The notes under the pieces were generated by a model. The model was not told the DNA's origin. It saw nothing but the letters and a program-made list of their open reading frames with translations, and searched no databases. A stretch of DNA of 64,000 nucleotides from Zunongwangia pacifica (GTDB lineage: Bacteria > Bacteroidota > Bacteroidia > Flavobacteriales > Flavobacteriaceae): NCBI RefSeq assembly GCF_023499215.1, contig NZ_JAKHSK010000026.1:1-64000 (forward strand). Reading direction: 5' to 3'. The translations under genes were made by a program, and so were the position numbers. Positions within the stretch are counted from its first letter, which is position 1. The number at the start of each line of letters is the position of its first letter. Shown here piece by piece: positions 55,151 to 62,663 of the stretch.

Positions 55151-55213
55151 TTAGCTCACGAAGTTTGAACGTAAGTTAGACCACCACCAAGTATTTGCAA
55201 TTCTATTTTTCAT
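55151..55213 (-). CDS. trpL: trp operon leader peptide
   Basis: The 20-residue frame MKNRIANTWWWSNLRSNFVS (ATG 55213, TAA 55151-55153) has three consecutive Trp codons (TGG at codons 9-11). Alternative pairings are visible in the RNA. CTTACG (codons 14-15, 55170-55175) pairs with CGTGAG near the stop. The same TTCGTGAG (55155-55162) pairs with CTCACGA inside the terminator (55108-55114). Stalling at the Trp codons would mask the first arm and free the second to disrupt the terminator. This is the enteric type of ribosome-mediated attenuation. It is too short for usual gene callers. Confidence 0.92.
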   Translation of the reverse strand: MKNRIANTWWWSNLRSNFVS

Positions 55214-55218
55214 TGCTT

Positions 55219-55249
55219 CAAATATAGCTATGAATTTTTAAATCACAAA
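55219..55249 (-). promoter_or_regulatory. trp operon promoter
   Basis: On the minus strand TTTG (55246-55249), a 19-base spacer and TATATTTG (55219-55226) match the Bacteroidota -33/-7 consensus with the usual spacing. The -7 box ends 5 bases before the trpL ATG, so the leader peptide mRNA would have almost no 5' UTR. Confidence 0.75.
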
Positions 55250-55267
55250 CAATTTATTGAAAAAATA

Positions 55268-55300
55268 AATCCCGCAATCTTTGAGGATGATTACGGGATT
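55268..55300 (-). terminator. Intrinsic terminator of the yceI gene
   Basis: 12-bp stem with one mismatch: aatcccgcaatc at 55268-55279 and gattacgggatt at 55289-55300. T-rich sequence follows on the minus strand. Confidence 0.75.
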
Positions 55301-55320
55301 AAAATACAATGTTGGGGATT

Positions 55321-55890
55321 TTAGAATTTTAAATCTACGGCGATTTTAAATTCGTCGTAAATAGTTTTGTCTCCTAGGTTATCAAAGAAACTTCCTGAAC
55401 CATAACGTACTTCGTATTTTGTACGATCGATCGTAAGATCTGCGCTTGCAGATTTCCCGTCATAATTCATGTCAAAAGTTACGGGATTGGTAATTCCTTT
55501 AATAGTAAGATCACCTACAATACCGTAAGTTTCATCTGATTTTTTTGATGCTGTGGTAATCACAAGTTTTGCTTCTGGATGTTTTGCAACACCAAAGAAA
55601 TCATCAGATTTTAAGTGACCTTCTAGTTTAGTTTTATACTCACCTTCAAGATCGGTAGATTGAAGAGAGGTCATATCGATTACAAATTCTCCACCCAGGA
55701 TTTTATCTCCTTCTACATTTAAGTATCCAGATTTTAAATCGATGGTACCCTCGTGGCTTCCCGTTACCTTTTCACCTTCCCAGGTCACTTTACTTTCTTT
55801 TACATCAATCTTTTTAGCGATACTTGTAAAAGCAAGTGTAGCAATTACAAAAACTGAAGCTAAAGCTCCTTTAATAACATTCTTTCTCAT
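55321..55890 (-). CDS. YceI-family periplasmic lipid-binding protein
   Basis: The 189-residue protein has a signal peptide (1-25, FTSIAKK) and a YceI beta-barrel (VKESKVTWEGEKVTGSHEGTIDLKSGYL, GDLTIKGITNPVTF, SADLTIDRTKYEVRYGSGSFF). Family members bind isoprenoid or fatty-acyl chains in the periplasm. It is linked by 20 nt with the nitroreductase downstream of the MarR gene. Confidence 0.92.
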   Translation of the reverse strand: MRKNVIKGALASVFVIATLAFTSIAKKIDVKESKVTWEGEKVTGSHEGTIDLKSGYLNVEGDKILGGEFVIDMTSLQSTDLEGEYKTKLEGHLKSDDFFGVAKHPEAKLVITTASKKSDETYGIVGDLTIKGITNPVTFDMNYDGKSASADLTIDRTKYEVRYGSGSFFDNLGDKTIYDEFKIAVDLKF

Positions 55891-55910
55891 AGCAATTTTA
55901 ATATTTGATT

Positions 55911-56543
55911 TTATATAAAGTTGAATAAATCCTCTGTTGATTTGCGCACTTTGGCAGCATGCTGATAGTCGTCTTGTTTACTGCGGTACCCTATACAGGC
56001 GATTACAGCAGTATGAAGCCCTTTTTCTTCCAGTCCAAGAATTTTATCAAAATCCTCAGCCGAGAATCCTTCCATAGGGCAAACATCTATTTTAAGGTGC
56101 GCAGCAGTGTTTAGCAAAAAGCCTAAGGCCAGATAACTTTGTTTTTGAGCCCATTCGTTTTGCTGATCGGCCTCCATTTTTAACGTAGTATTTTTAATCA
56201 TATCTGCCATGCCTTGTAGGTCTTCTACACTCATATCTCTGGTTTCGGCAATGTTTTTAATATAGTTGTCTACATAAGTTTCATCCAGATTTTTATGGTT
56301 CGCAAAAACTATAACCTGTGACGCATCGGTAAGTTGGGTTTGGTTCCATGCTGCAGCTTTTAGTTTTTCCCTGATCTCTGTATTTTCTATAACGAAAATC
56401 TGATAGGGTTGTAAACCATAAGAAGACGCAGATAATTGCACACCTTCTAGAAGGGTTTCCAGGTTCTCTTTAGCTATTTTTTTGGTAGCATCAAATTTCT
56501 TTGTGGCATACCTCCACTTTAGGTTTTCAATAATAGAACTCAT
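55911..56543 (-). CDS. NAD(P)H-dependent nitroreductase-family oxidoreductase
   Basis: From ATG 56543 (MSSIIENLKWRYATKKFD) the protein is 210 residues; the frame extends 9 codons more. FMN-binding motifs RYATKKFD, LSASSYGLQPYQIFVI and CPMEGF plus the C-terminal AVIACIGYRSKQDDY mark the NfsB-like group. It reduces nitroaromatics or quinones in the cytoplasm; the physiological substrate is unknown. It sits between marR and yceI, and MarR may control it. Confidence 0.9.
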   Translation of the reverse strand: MSSIIENLKWRYATKKFDATKKIAKENLETLLEGVQLSASSYGLQPYQIFVIENTEIREKLKAAAWNQTQLTDASQVIVFANHKNLDETYVDNYIKNIAETRDMSVEDLQGMADMIKNTTLKMEADQQNEWAQKQSYLALGFLLNTAAHLKIDVCPMEGFSAEDFDKILGLEEKGLHTAVIACIGYRSKQDDYQHAAKVRKSTEDLFNFI

Positions 56544-56597
56544 GATTTTTTGTTTTATTGGCGCTTCCAAAAGTGGTAATGCACTTTGGCCTGCCGT

Positions 56598-56653
56598 GAA
56601 ATTATAAAAGGTTTTTCAATTCATACCTCGTGGTTTTCCAAGAGGTTTTTAAT
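56598..56653. repeat. Intergenic repeat, gaaattataaaa...cctcg type, copy 1
   Basis: Shares word order and most bases with 61213-61273: gaaattataaaa, gttttt, attcatacctcg, gg, ccaagaggtttttaat. It overlaps the marR stop by a few bases. Confidence 0.7.
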
Positions 56654-57098
56654 TTCTTACTTTTTCAAGTATCTCGTTTAATATGATTAATTCTTCTTTT
56701 GTGATGTGCCCAGAAAAATCATTTTCCAGACGGTCTACAATTGGATCTAATTTTTCTAATAATTGTAAGCCTTCTTTAGTAATTATGATTTCAATTTTTC
56801 TTCGGTTTTCTTCGCAGATATATCGATCAACCAAGTTCTTCTTTATAAGCTTATCGACCAGTCTCGTAGTATTACTCATTTTATTGACCATACGCTCCTG
56901 AATAGTACTAAGATTGGCAGGTTTTCCCTTTTGGCCACGTAAAATGCGTAATACATTAAACTGCTGGATAGAAATATCGTAAGGCTTAAGAGTGTCGTTC
57001 ATCATGGTTGTTGCTTTACCAGCACAGAGCATGATGTTAAGAACCAGTTTCTTACTATCATTAAGATGGTCTGTTTTTAAAACTTCTTCTATCTTCAT
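56649..57098 (-). CDS. MarR-family transcriptional regulator
   Basis: The 149-residue protein has the MarR winged-helix fold: QQFNVLRILRGQKGKPANLSTIQERMVNKMSNTTRLVDKLIKKNLVDRYICEENRRKIEIIITKEG. It most likely represses a neighbour, in line with the adjacent nitroreductase and yceI genes and with MarR-nitroreductase pairs elsewhere. Ligand is unknown. It is divergent from the rhodanese pair. Confidence 0.92.
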   Translation of the reverse strand: MKIEEVLKTDHLNDSKKLVLNIMLCAGKATTMMNDTLKPYDISIQQFNVLRILRGQKGKPANLSTIQERMVNKMSNTTRLVDKLIKKNLVDRYICEENRRKIEIIITKEGLQLLEKLDPIVDRLENDFSGHITKEELIILNEILEKVRN

Positions 57099-57251
57099 TG
57101 TTTCTACAACATTTGTATGTACAAATATATAATTACTTTTAGAGCTAAATATTAAATAAATGTTAAAAAAATAAGTTTGTTTATTGGGCTAAGGAATGCA
57201 GTTGATTTAGATAATGTATCTTTACATCGTTTAATTTAAAATGAACATATA

Positions 57252-57566
57252 ATGAAAGAACTTGGACAGGAAGAATGGAGAGAACAGCTAAGTAAAGATG
57301 ATAATGCGGCTATTCTTGATGTTAGAACTGAAGAAGAGGTTGAAGAAGGATATATTCCTAATTCTAAGAATATTGATATTTATAAGGGGCAGGGTTTTAT
57401 TGACGAGGTAGAAAAACTTGATAAAGATAAGAATTACTATATATATTGTCGATCTGGTAAAAGAAGTGCCCAAGCCTGTTCTATCCTGGATCAGCTAGGC
57501 TTTTCCAATACCTATAATCTACAGGGAGGTTTTATGGAATGGGAAGGAGAAACGGCAGAAGACTAA
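57252..57566 (+). CDS. Rhodanese-domain protein, catalytic Cys present
   Basis: The 104-residue single-domain rhodanese has DVRTEEEVEEGYIPNSKNID and the active loop YCRSGKRS with Cys66. Such proteins move sulfane sulfur in the cytoplasm. No signal peptide. The next gene starts on its stop (TAATG). Confidence 0.92.
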   Translation: MKELGQEEWREQLSKDDNAAILDVRTEEEVEEGYIPNSKNIDIYKGQGFIDEVEKLDKDKNYYIYCRSGKRSAQACSILDQLGFSNTYNLQGGFMEWEGETAED

Positions 57567-57955
57567 TGAAAAAATACCTCTTATTATTTACAATTTCATT
57601 GCTATTTGCGCAAGGATGCAAAGAAGTTGAAGCCAGTGAAATTAACATGATTTCTCCTGAAGAAATGCTGGATCGCATGAAAAAGGATGAAATTCAGGTG
57701 TTAGATGTACGTTCAGCTAAAGAATTTGATGCTGCCCATATCTTTAAAGCTAAGAATATCATTTTAAGTGAAAACAATGATAATTCGTTGTATTATGACA
57801 CATTGGCTAAAGACAAGCCTGTGGTAATTTACGGTAAGAATAAAGAAAACACCAAAAAAGCGATTAAAATTCTGAAAAATGACGGATTTGAAGAAGTATA
57901 TGAACTGGAAGGTGGAATCGAAAACTGGATGTTGATAGGGGGTGAAATTTATTAA
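57566..57955 (+). CDS. Rhodanese-like lipoprotein lacking the catalytic Cys
   Basis: From ATG 57566 (MKKYLLLFTISLLFAQGC, lipid Cys18) the protein is 129 residues. The rhodanese fold is kept (VLDVRSAKEFDAAHIFKAKNI, LEGGIENWMLIGG), but the active-site loop reads VVIYGKNKENTKK with Gly90 where Cys belongs. It is therefore likely inactive as a sulfurtransferase and may bind or present ligands in the envelope. It is translationally coupled to the active rhodanese. Confidence 0.88.
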   Translation: MKKYLLLFTISLLFAQGCKEVEASEINMISPEEMLDRMKKDEIQVLDVRSAKEFDAAHIFKAKNIILSENNDNSLYYDTLAKDKPVVIYGKNKENTKKAIKILKNDGFEEVYELEGGIENWMLIGGEIY

Positions 57956-58250
57956 TCACTATTTTTAGAATAAAATAAGGAAACCGTAGAGAAATCTACG
58001 GTTTTTTTGTTTAAAATAATACGTTTTAGCAGTTTAACGGTTAAAAAAATTAACATTTTTGTTAAAATAAAATGAACGCTAGAAGAGTTTTGGGCAAATG
58101 CCGATAAACACTTATCTGAGAAGAAAATAGTAAATAAATTTCGTAGGAAAGTACCTATGTAAGTTCTTCTTTACGGATGTTTTTATGTTGTTTTTTATCG
58201 ATTAAATCATAATTTGGAAGGAGAATTAACCATTTTATAAACTAAACATA
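57956..58250 (+). other. Non-coding gap with terminator before the subtilase gene
   Basis: About 295 bases. It holds the terminator stem at 57981-58004 and a short inverted repeat (ttaacatttttgttaa near 58050). No gene seen. The promoter of the subtilase must lie here, but no clear -33/-7 pair was found. Confidence 0.6.
57981..58004 (+). terminator. Intrinsic terminator of the rhodanese pair
   Basis: Perfect 10-bp stem aaaccgtaga / tctacggttt with a GAAA loop, followed by TTTT. Confidence 0.85.
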
Positions 58251-59492
58251 ATGATTTTAAAAACAACACGTGGATTGGCTGCAGGATTAAGTTTTGCAGC
58301 GCTATTAGCTTCCTGTACAAATGACAAACAATCTGATGAGATCGTTACTGAAGAACAGTTAGCGGCTCCTGCCGAATCCTCTGCGATTAAAGGACAGTAT
58401 ATTATTGTCTTTAAAGCCGATGTGGCTAAGCAGACTATCGGCGATCCTTCAGATTACATGAAGGCACAAGAAGCGATGAAAGCAATGACAAAGAAAATGT
58501 TTCAGGAGTCGGGAGTAAAAGATGCTGAAGTAATTTCTACTTTTAGTAAAACCATTAAAGGTGCTGCCATAAAGGTAAGCGCGAACCAAATTTCCAGGCT
58601 TCAGAGTAGAGATGATGTAGATTATATTGAAGAAGATAAAGTTGTAATTTTCGCTCCGCCTTGTGGAACACCAAACGGAGTTCCTTGTAGTGAAGATCCC
58701 GGGGATGGTGGTGCAAGTACATCGCAAGAAACGCCTTATGGAATTACCAGAGTTAATGGAGTTTCTTCTTATTCAGGATCTGGAGTTGCATGGGTTATCG
58801 ATACCGGCATAGATTTAGATCATGAAGATCTTCATGTAGATGCTGCCAGAGGATTTAATGCGTTTACCAGCGGTAGGGACGGAAAGTCTTTAGACGATGG
58901 TAATGGTCACGGTACGCATGTGGCAGGAACAATAGGTGCATTAAATAATAATGTAGGGGTCATAGGAGTAGCTCCCGGTGCTACCGTAATTCCTGTTAAA
59001 GTTCTGGATAGCAGAGGTAGCGGTTCATATTCTGGCGTTATCGCTGGGGTAGATTATGTTGCGGCAAATGGCGCTAATGGAGATGTTGCAAATATGAGTC
59101 TGGGGGGACCTGTTTCTCAGGCCTTAGACGATGCAGTTCTTGCGGCTTCCCAGCAGGGAATTAAATTTGTTCTTGCTGCGGGTAACGAAAGTGACGATGC
59201 GAATAGTCATTCTCCAGCCCGGGTAAATGGTAGTAATATTTATACAATTTCAGCTATGGATAGTAATGATAGCTGGGCTTATTTCTCAAACTACGGTAAT
59301 CCACCGGTAGATTATGCTGCTCCTGGTGTGGGAATTAAAAGTACGTGGAAAAGTGGAGGCTATAATACCATTAGTGGTACCTCTATGGCTTCACCACATG
59401 CAGCCGGTGTTCTTTTACTTGGTTCGGCATCTACAGATGGTACTGTATCTGGAGATCCAGATGGTAATAGCGACGCTATAATTGTACATTAA
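58251..59492 (+). CDS. Subtilisin-like S8 serine protease lipoprotein
   Basis: The 413-residue protein has a lipoprotein signal (lipid Cys22 in LLASC), an I9 inhibitor-like propeptide (about 45-135, GQYIIVFKAD to YIEEDK) and a subtilase domain. The catalytic residues are Asp in WVIDTGIDLDHEDLH, His in GNGHGTHVAGTIG and Ser in SGTSMASPHAAG. It acts on peptides at the surface or periplasm after propeptide removal. No type IX secretion C-terminal domain is seen, consistent with lipid anchoring. Confidence 0.93.
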   Translation: MILKTTRGLAAGLSFAALLASCTNDKQSDEIVTEEQLAAPAESSAIKGQYIIVFKADVAKQTIGDPSDYMKAQEAMKAMTKKMFQESGVKDAEVISTFSKTIKGAAIKVSANQISRLQSRDDVDYIEEDKVVIFAPPCGTPNGVPCSEDPGDGGASTSQETPYGITRVNGVSSYSGSGVAWVIDTGIDLDHEDLHVDAARGFNAFTSGRDGKSLDDGNGHGTHVAGTIGALNNNVGVIGVAPGATVIPVKVLDSRGSGSYSGVIAGVDYVAANGANGDVANMSLGGPVSQALDDAVLAASQQGIKFVLAAGNESDDANSHSPARVNGSNIYTISAMDSNDSWAYFSNYGNPPVDYAAPGVGIKSTWKSGGYNTISGTSMASPHAAGVLLLGSASTDGTVSGDPDGNSDAIIVH

Positions 59493-59496
59493 TTTT

Positions 59497-59528
59497 ACTC
59501 GATAACCGAGATTAAATATTCGGGGACA
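59497..59528. repeat. Intergenic repeat unit, copy 2 of the ctcgataa-cgag family
   Basis: Starts actcgataaccgagattaaa; 25 of 32 bases match 22230-22261, and a gcttgcct motif follows at 59553, as it does after copy 1. Confidence 0.55.
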
Positions 59529-59577
59529 TTCCCACTAAACTATAGGGAATGGCTTGCCTCGAAAGAAATCTAATCAA

Positions 59578-59601
59578 TACCTCATGGCACCCCATGAGGT
59601 A
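59578..59601 (+). terminator. Intrinsic terminator of the subtilase gene
   Basis: 10-bp stem tacctcatgg / ccatgaggta, followed by TTTTTTAT. Confidence 0.8.
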
Positions 59602-60063
59602 TTTTTTATGTTGTTATATAGTTATCAAAAGGCATGGGTGTTTCTATGTCGTACCGGCAAAGGGTTTAATACCCGATCCCGATAACAATCGAGATGCCTC
59701 GGAATTGAAATTTTTGTCTCTATCGGATGCCTCGTCGGCTTGCCCCTGGGGAGTGTGCTTTTTCAAATTCGATAAACCAGATATATTTTTAGAATGGAAA
59801 TTAATAGTAGTAGAGGCCTGAAAATCTTTATTATTCAATACAAATTCATTCAATTGATTAGGAAAATCTTAAACCAGAGAAGTATATATCTGTTGGGTTT
59901 AGTAAGACTACATTGGTGATTTGTGTCTTAATAGGTATTTTTGTATGTTAATTTGCTGATAAATAGTTTTTTATATTTTCTCATCAAATTTTAAAAATAA
60001 TAATGAGTTTATTTCAGAATTGATATATTTACCTTATTAACATTTCTCTAAATCCATTAGTTA

Positions 60064-60753
60064 ATGAAAAACAGTTTTACGATTTTAATTTTTATCTTAT
60101 TTTTTAGTCATAGTGCTTTTTCTCAGGATTTTAGTATAGGTCTTAAAGGTGGTGTTAATTATGGTTTTGGAGGAGAAATTGTAGCAGAACCTTACATTAC
60201 TTTTAAAGGAAGTACATTCCATTCTAAATCAAAACAGGGCTTTAACGGAGGGGTTTTTGCCCAGTTAAATTACGATCGTTTTTTCTTTAGATTAGAAGGA
60301 CTTTATAATACTATGCAATCTGAATTTCAGTTTCCCAAAGAGCCTTATATTTATAAAATTGAAAAAATTAATGTTCCCTTATTGATAGGCTACCATGTAT
60401 TTGAACCTTTTGATGTTTATATTGGTCCCGGACTTGCCCATGTACTTGGAGAAGCTACTTTAGAAAAAGAGCAAAGTAGACAAGGGAAAATACCTATGGC
60501 TGCAAATCACCTGTATGCTAGTCTTGGGGTTAAGGCTCATTTTGGTCGTTTTGAAGCCGATTTAAGGTACGAGCATAGTTTTACTTCTACAGAAGATCTT
60601 GCTATTACGATGGATTATAATTCCAGTGGTGTGGGGCCTGCGATTTTTACCAATCGCAGGATAAATCAAATTACATTAGATGTTTCATTAATATTATTTG
60701 ATTCTAAATACAGACCGCAAAAATCAAGAAGTAGAGGTTGTTATTTTAGATAG
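60064..60753 (+). CDS. Outer-membrane beta-barrel protein (porin-like family)
   Basis: The 229-residue protein has a signal peptide (1-20, SAFSQD) and repeated amphipathic strands: FSIGLKGGVNYGFGG, GGVFAQLNYDRFFFRLEGLY, INVPLLIGYHVFEPFDVYIGPGLAHVL, LGVKAHFGRFEADLRYEHS, QITLDVSLILF. This is the PorT/OmpA-like small barrel pattern (outer membrane protein beta-barrel domain). A basic tail KSRSRGCYFR follows the last strand. Function is unknown. Confidence 0.85.
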   Translation: MKNSFTILIFILFFSHSAFSQDFSIGLKGGVNYGFGGEIVAEPYITFKGSTFHSKSKQGFNGGVFAQLNYDRFFFRLEGLYNTMQSEFQFPKEPYIYKIEKINVPLLIGYHVFEPFDVYIGPGLAHVLGEATLEKEQSRQGKIPMAANHLYASLGVKAHFGRFEADLRYEHSFTSTEDLAITMDYNSSGVGPAIFTNRRINQITLDVSLILFDSKYRPQKSRSRGCYFR

Positions 60754-60787
60754 AACTGTAAATATTTCTTATTATATATTATAAAAA

Positions 60788-60810
60788 AAAAGCTCCTAAA
60801 TGGAGCTTTT
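60788..60810 (+). terminator. Intrinsic terminator of the beta-barrel gene
   Basis: 9-bp stem aaaagctcc / ggagctttt, 35 bases after the stop. Confidence 0.8.
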
Positions 60811-60830
60811 ATATTTTGGGAGCCGATTAA

Positions 60831-60902
60831 AAAAAGCAGTAGCACTGATCATGAAAAACATCTAAAATTCACCAATAAAAACAATACTTGCTACTGCTTT
60901 TT
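60831..60902 (+). repeat. 14-base perfect inverted repeat with 44-base loop
   Basis: aaaaagcagtagca at 60831-60844 and its exact complement at 60889-60902, ending in a T run on the plus strand. It could be a second terminator or the closing stem of a small RNA. No protein fits. Confidence 0.5.
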
Positions 60903-61212
60903 ATCACCTAACCACTAATCTGTCATTATTTATTGTGTAAAAATAGCCATGGTATAGCTTATATAATTGTCTTTTAGATGAAGTATCGTTTTAGCGCAGT
61001 TCAGAGGAATTATTAGAAGGATAAATGGTAGCTGTATTCGGTAACCTGTCTTATTATTGCTGAGGTACAAAGCATATCAAAATAGACTACTTTGTTAGGC
61101 ATTTAAGCTATAGGCAGATTTGCTTTGTTTTAGGAAATTCAACTTTTATTTATTGCTTTGAAAACTATCTGTGGTTTAATCCCTCATTGAGGATTTAATT
61201 CCCCGAGGCTTC

Positions 61213-61273
61213 GAAATTATAAAAAAGTTTTTCCTATTCATAACCTCGGGGGCTTGCCCAGAGGTTCTTGATG
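61213..61273. repeat. Intergenic repeat, gaaattataaaa...cctcg type, copy 2
   Basis: Close relative of 56598-56653, with acctcggggg-cttgcccagaggt forming a hairpin at the end. Confidence 0.7.
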
Positions 61274-61335
61274 GTCAATCGAAGCGTGTATGAACACTGG
61301 TTTTGTTTTTCTTGAAGACAAATTTTTTGCATAAA

Positions 61336-61363
61336 AAAACCGGCTTCGAAAGAAGCCGGTTTT
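61336..61363 (-). terminator. Intrinsic terminator of the thrS-infC-rpmI-rplT operon
   Basis: Perfect 12-bp stem aaaaccggcttc / gaagccggtttt with a 4-base loop, T7 on the minus strand. Confidence 0.9.
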
Positions 61364-61392
61364 CTATATAAGAGAGTAATAATTGTTTTTAT

Positions 61393-61737
61393 TTATTTTA
61401 CTTTATCAACAATGGCTTTAAACGCTTCTGGATGGTTCATCGCTAAATCAGCTAAAACCTTACGGTTTAATCCAATTTCGTTAGCTTTTACTTTACCCAT
61501 AAATTGCGAATAAGACATTCCTTGTTGACGAGCAGCAGCGTTAATACGCATAATCCATAATGAACGGAAATTACGTTTTTTAGCTTTGCGATCTCTATAA
61601 GAGTAAAGCATCGCTTTTTCAACTGCATTTTTTGCTACTGTCCAAACGTTTTTACGTCTTCCAAAGTAGCCTTTTGCTTGCTTAAGAACCTTTTTTCTTC
61701 TAGCTCTTTTCGCAACAGAATTTACTGATCTTGGCAT
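61393..61737 (-). CDS. rplT: 50S ribosomal protein L20
   Basis: The 114-residue basic protein binds 23S rRNA early in assembly. It begins [20 protein letters not shown] and contains [21 protein letters not shown] and [19 protein letters not shown], diagnostic for bL20. It is the last gene of the operon. Confidence 0.98.
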   Translation of the reverse strand: MPRSVNSVAKRARRKKVLKQAKGYFGRRKNVWTVAKNAVEKAMLYSYRDRKAKKRNFRSLWIMRINAAARQQGMSYSQFMGKVKANEIGLNRKVLADLAMNHPEAFKAIVDKVK

Positions 61738-61851
61738 AATTTTAAAATTTTGTAGTAGGCGATCGAAACTCGATACTTTTAAATTAGAAGTTAAATCCTA
61801 ACTTGCCCAACTCCAGGGTTTATAAATAATTTAAACCGTTAAACTTTCAGA

Positions 61852-62049
61852 TTACTTTAAACGTAATTGAAGTTTAACATTATTGGTATCAGCATCAGAT
61901 ACTAAAGTACTATGCGTCAACGCAAGCTTACGTTTTTTAGACTTCTTTGTTAAGATGTGACTTTTAAACGCGTGCTTTCTTTTAATTTTTCCAGTACCTG
62001 TAAGCTTAAAACGCTTTTTAGCGCTGGATTTTGTTTTCATTTTAGGCAT
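61852..62049 (-). CDS. rpmI: 50S ribosomal protein L35
   Basis: The 65-residue protein starts [20 protein letters not shown] and has the [19 protein letters not shown] core of bL35. It is 37 nt after infC and 114 nt before rplT. Nothing like the enteric L20 autoregulatory pseudoknot is recognisable by eye in that 114-nt spacer. Confidence 0.98.
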   Translation of the reverse strand: MPKMKTKSSAKKRFKLTGTGKIKRKHAFKSHILTKKSKKRKLALTHSTLVSDADTNNVKLQLRLK

Positions 62050-62086
62050 GCTATCCTTCTTTTATAATTAAAACTCTCTTAATTTA

Positions 62087-62647
62087 TTATTTCTTTTTGG
62101 TGGTAGGTGCCATAAACATGGTCATTCGTTTACCCTCAAGTTTTGGCATCTGTTCCACTTTTCCAAATTCTTCAAGATCTGTTGCTAAACGTAATAAAAG
62201 AATCTCTCCTTTATCTTTAAATACAATAGAACGACCTTTAAAAAATACGAATGCTTTTAATTTAGCTCCATCTTTAAGGAACTTTTCTGCATTTCTTTTT
62301 TTAAATTCATAATCGTGGTCATCGGTGTTTGGCCCGAAACGAATTTCCTTCACAACGACCTTACTCGCTTTGGCCTTCATGGCCTTTTCGCGTTTCTTTT
62401 GTTCGTAAAGGAATTTCTTATAATCCATTGCCTTTACCACGGGTGGTTTGGCATCTGGTGAAATTTCCACTAAATCAAGTCCAAGATCTTCAGCAATGGC
62501 TAAAGCTTTCTCGATAGGATATACATCCATTTCAACATTATCACCTACCAAACGAACTTCTTTAGCTCGAATTTTTTGGTTAATTCTGTGTTGATCTTCT
62601 TTACGAGTTGTTCTCTGTTGTCTCGATTTTTTTCTTCGTATTGCTAT
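62087..62647 (-). CDS. infC: Translation initiation factor IF-3, non-AUG start
   Basis: IF-3 checks the start codon on the 30S subunit. The protein has the N-domain ([48 protein letters not shown]) and C-domain ([42 protein letters not shown]). A TTG at 62551 would cut the N-domain. Upstream the frame is open with no ATG/GTG/TTG. The family start (M)[19 protein letters not shown] begins at ATA 62647; ATT at 62656 is the alternative. A rare start codon is known for infC (AUU in E. coli), where it gives autoregulation. The chosen start gives 186 residues. Confidence 0.88.
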   Translation of the reverse strand: MAIRRKKSRQQRTTRKEDQHRINQKIRAKEVRLVGDNVEMDVYPIEKALAIAEDLGLDLVEISPDAKPPVVKAMDYKKFLYEQKKREKAMKAKASKVVVKEIRFGPNTDDHDYEFKKRNAEKFLKDGAKLKAFVFFKGRSIVFKDKGEILLLRLATDLEEFGKVEQMPKLEGKRMTMFMAPTTKKK

Positions 62648-62663
62648 GGCTTCAATATTTTAG

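Larger units (their letters stand above)
59493..60063. other. Repeat-rich gap between the subtilase and the beta-barrel gene
   Basis: The 571 bases contain the ctcgataa-cgag repeat (59497-59528), the subtilase terminator (59578-59601), a diverged accggcaaagggt repeat (59653 onward, with ccgatcccgataacaatcg) and an AT-rich stretch. I see no gene here. Confidence 0.7.
60754..61392. other. Non-coding region with a long inverted repeat
   Basis: The 639 bases hold no gene I can support. They contain two terminators, a 14-base perfect inverted repeat with a 44-base loop (60831-60902), a cctcg-type repeat (61213-61273), and unassigned AT-rich sequence between 60903 and 61180. Confidence 0.7.

Noticed and set aside
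59549-59821. Plus-strand 90-codon and minus-strand 69-codon frames after the subtilase
   Set aside because: They lie in repeat sequence, run through a terminator and encode no family-like protein.
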